In this document: in pieces, positions 5,237 through 5,839 of the stretch
How positions within the stretch are numbered: position 1 is the stretch's first letter
Layout of the letters: each line of letters begins with the position of its first letter
Source: Candidatus Methanomethylophilaceae archaeon
GTDB taxonomy: Archaea; Thermoplasmatota; Thermoplasmata; Methanomassiliicoccales; Methanomethylophilaceae
Direction of reading: 5' to 3'
DNA: 5,839 nt
Assembly (NCBI GenBank): GCA_013329105.1
Contig: DUKW01000173.1
Span: 1-5,839 of the forward strand
Position numbers and translations under genes: made by a program
The notes under the pieces: model-generated
Database searches by the model: none
Seen by the model: the letters and a program-made list of their open reading frames with translations, nothing else
What the model was told of the DNA's origin: nothing

Positions 5237-5470
5237 TTAGAACTTAATCCCCGTCAATGTTTTGGTGTCCACGACACCAGGCGTCGACCTGATGCGCTCA
5301 ACCACAACAAGCCCCAGTTTGTTGAGATCCTCGGCCTCGACTTTGGCGATGAGGTCGAACTCGCCGAAGAGAGGAGTCAACTCTACGACCTCCTCTATTT
5401 TCGACAACTCGTTGTAGACCTCATGCTCCCGGGAGGGAGTGGTGGTTATAAGCACATACCCAACGGCCAT
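5237..5470 (-). CDS. Stand-alone RAM domain protein (Lrp/AsnC ligand-binding domain without HTH)
   Basis: The 77-residue protein fits the beta-alpha-beta-beta-alpha-beta RAM fold alone. The first strand is YVLITTT, the first helix about residues 13-25, the strand hairpin includes FGEFDLIAKV (35-44), the second helix is about 47-61, and the STPGVVDTKT turn (62-71) leads to the last strand. There is no room for an HTH DNA-binding domain, and an in-frame stop at 5486-5488 rules out a longer N-terminus. Family knowledge: RAM domains bind amino acids or related effectors between subunits and form dimers to octamers; free-standing ones are known in archaea and may modulate full-length Lrp proteins by mixing with them. 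The RAM domain ending at base 100 is a possible paralogue. The gene leads a two-gene unit with a small membrane protein. Confidence 0.9.
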   Translation of the reverse strand: MAVGYVLITTTPSREHEVYNELSKIEEVVELTPLFGEFDLIAKVEAEDLNKLGLVVVERIRSTPGVVDTKTLTGIKF

Positions 5471-5501
5471 TGACTGTACCTTTCCCTAATACCTCCTGCT
5501 C

Positions 5502-5535
5502 TTTATTTAACTTTTCTTTAGCGTATTTTATTTAA
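5502..5535 (-). promoter_or_regulatory. Two tandem TATA-like boxes upstream of the RAM operon
   Basis: On the minus strand the 9-mer TTAAATAAA occurs at 5527-5535 and again at 5502-5510, exactly 25 bases apart. With usual archaeal spacing they would start transcription near 5505 and near 5480, giving leaders of about 35 and 10 bases. The longer leader would contain AGGAGGT (5491-5497), which lies 20 bases before the ATG at 5470 and is too distant for a normal ribosome-binding site. Confidence 0.45.
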
Positions 5536-5550
5536 TCCCTTTATCTAGGA

Positions 5551-5569
5551 AGAAAAGGATGCCTTTTTT
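5551..5569 (+). repeat. Hairpin with T6 tract in the divergent region
   Basis: AGAAAAGG at 5551-5558 can pair with CCTTTTTT at 5562-5569 (one G-T pair) around an ATG loop, giving an A/T-rich stem that ends in a T6 run. It looks like a small terminator on the plus strand, but no plus-strand gene ends nearby; it might stop stray or antisense transcripts. Confidence 0.35.
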
Positions 5570-5643
5570 GAGATATCAAGACGTGGCGCAAAGACCGCGA
5601 GATTAAATATCACCTCGTTTTTGAATTTAACCATAACGTAATC

Positions 5644-5659
5644 TATAAGTATAAGTTAT
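5644..5659 (+). promoter_or_regulatory. TATA-like sequence for gar1
   Basis: TATAAG is repeated directly (5644-5649 and 5650-5655) in an A/T-rich stretch. Transcription would be expected at roughly 5671-5680, where the stem-loop at 5675-5698 begins. An alternative TTAAATAT box at 5603-5610 would start transcription near 5632. Confidence 0.4.
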
Positions 5660-5674
5660 CACATCCCTTTGAGC

Positions 5675-5698
5675 TGACGATAGATAAACCTATCGTCA
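5675..5698 (+). promoter_or_regulatory. Perfect 9-bp stem-loop in the gar1 leader
   Basis: TGACGATAG at 5675-5683 pairs exactly with CTATCGTCA at 5690-5698 around an ATAAAC loop. It ends 3 bases before GGTGA (5702-5706) and 13 bases before the ATG. It could act as an RNA structure affecting translation, or as a palindromic protein-binding site at the transcription start. Confidence 0.55.
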
Positions 5699-5701
5699 AC
5701 G

Positions 5702-5706
5702 GGTGA
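5702..5706 (+). promoter_or_regulatory. Ribosome-binding site of gar1
   Basis: GGTGA lies 5 bases before the ATG at 5712, and so fixes the start of the partial gene. This gene evidently has a leader, unlike purE and the GMP synthase glutaminase gene. Confidence 0.65.
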
Positions 5707-5711
5707 GTCTT

Positions 5712-5839
5712 ATGGATTTTCTGGGGGAAGTTACAGCCATCACCCATGAGGGGCTCCTTATAGTACGGGGCGGAGGCCTTCCTGACGGCGGCGATACCGT
5801 CTTCGACGGCCGCAAACGAAAGATTGGCAAGGTCAAAAG
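5712..5839 (+). CDS. gar1: Gar1-like H/ACA ribonucleoprotein component, N-terminal part
   Basis: Forty-two codons are present before the window ends inside the gene. The start MDFLGEVTAIT is followed by LLIVRGG, then GDTVFDGRKRKIGKVK, which matches the small beta-barrel of archaeal Gar1 (a strand with L-I-V-R, a G-x-x-V-x-D turn, and K-x-I-G-K-V). Family knowledge: Gar1 joins Cbf5, Nop10 and L7Ae in the H/ACA particle that guides pseudouridylation of rRNA, binding Cbf5 and assisting substrate turnover; it does not bind the guide RNA directly. In many euryarchaea gar1 stands next to a transcription factor B gene, so tfb would be a reasonable expectation beyond the edge. The ATG at 5712 is supported by GGTGA 5 bases before it. 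Confidence 0.82.
   Translation, partial: MDFLGEVTAITHEGLLIVRGGGLPDGGDTVFDGRKRKIGKVK

Larger units (their letters stand above)
5471..5711. promoter_or_regulatory. Divergent control region between the RAM operon and gar1
   Basis: This 241-base gap carries promoters for both directions. On the RAM side are two TTTATTTAA copies (plus-strand reading) 25 bases apart. On the gar1 side are TATA-like sequences at 5603-5610 and 5644-5659 and a stem-loop at 5675-5698. A hairpin with a T6 run lies in the middle at 5551-5569. No ORF or RNA gene is recognisable. Confidence 0.6.

Noticed and set aside
1..5839. CRISPR arrays, insertion sequences, tRNA or rRNA genes
   Set aside because: I saw no regularly spaced repeats, transposase motifs or tRNA-like T-arm and acceptor pairs in the intergenic stretches.

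Overview
This window looks archaeal. The supporting evidence is a GMP synthase split into separate ATP-pyrophosphatase and glutaminase genes, a UPF0147-family protein, the start of a Gar1-like H/ACA RNA-protein gene, archaeal TATA boxes (TTTATAAA, TTATATAG, TTAAATAA) about 26 bases before likely start points, and GGTGA / GGAGG ribosome-binding sites. Several genes appear to make leaderless or nearly leaderless mRNAs. A euryarchaeal lineage such as Thermoplasmatota would fit, but the genus cannot be fixed from the sequence alone.

Left part (1-641). The last 32 codons of an Lrp/AsnC-type ligand-binding (RAM) domain protein are followed after 34 bases by a UPF0147 gene on the same strand. The convergent gap to the next gene holds a perfect 10-bp hairpin and a T-rich terminator-like tract.

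Purine block (642-2661, minus strand). The order of transcription is purE, GMP synthase ATPPase subunit, GMP synthase glutaminase subunit. PurE acts in de novo IMP synthesis, and the two GMP synthase subunits together convert XMP to GMP using ammonia from glutamine. purE has a TATA box placed for a leaderless transcript. Its stop codon overlaps the start of the ATPPase subunit (TGATG). The glutaminase subunit has its own TATA box in the 35-base gap before it, again placed for a leaderless start.

Transporter (2844-4676, plus strand). A divergent promoter region separates purE from a 610-residue ABC exporter half-transporter (membrane domain fused to ATPase domain). It has intact Walker A, Walker B, signature and H-loop motifs, but leucine where the Q-loop glutamine normally sits. 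The 240 bases after it contain a T6 tract and a 41-codon ORF of uncertain reality.

Right part (4917-5839). A minus-strand pair encodes a stand-alone 77-residue RAM domain and a 99-residue protein with three predicted membrane helices, and ends in a hairpin built around the stop codon. Divergent from it, the first 42 codons of a Gar1-like gene run off the window edge, preceded by a perfect 9-bp stem-loop next to its ribosome-binding site.

Most of the window is ordinary archaeal housekeeping sequence. I see no CRISPR array, insertion sequence, tRNA or rRNA. The points most worth a second look are the gar1 leader hairpin, the Q-loop substitution, the RAM/membrane-protein pair, and the hairpins at gene ends. 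Nothing here amounts to a clear new defence or mobile system.
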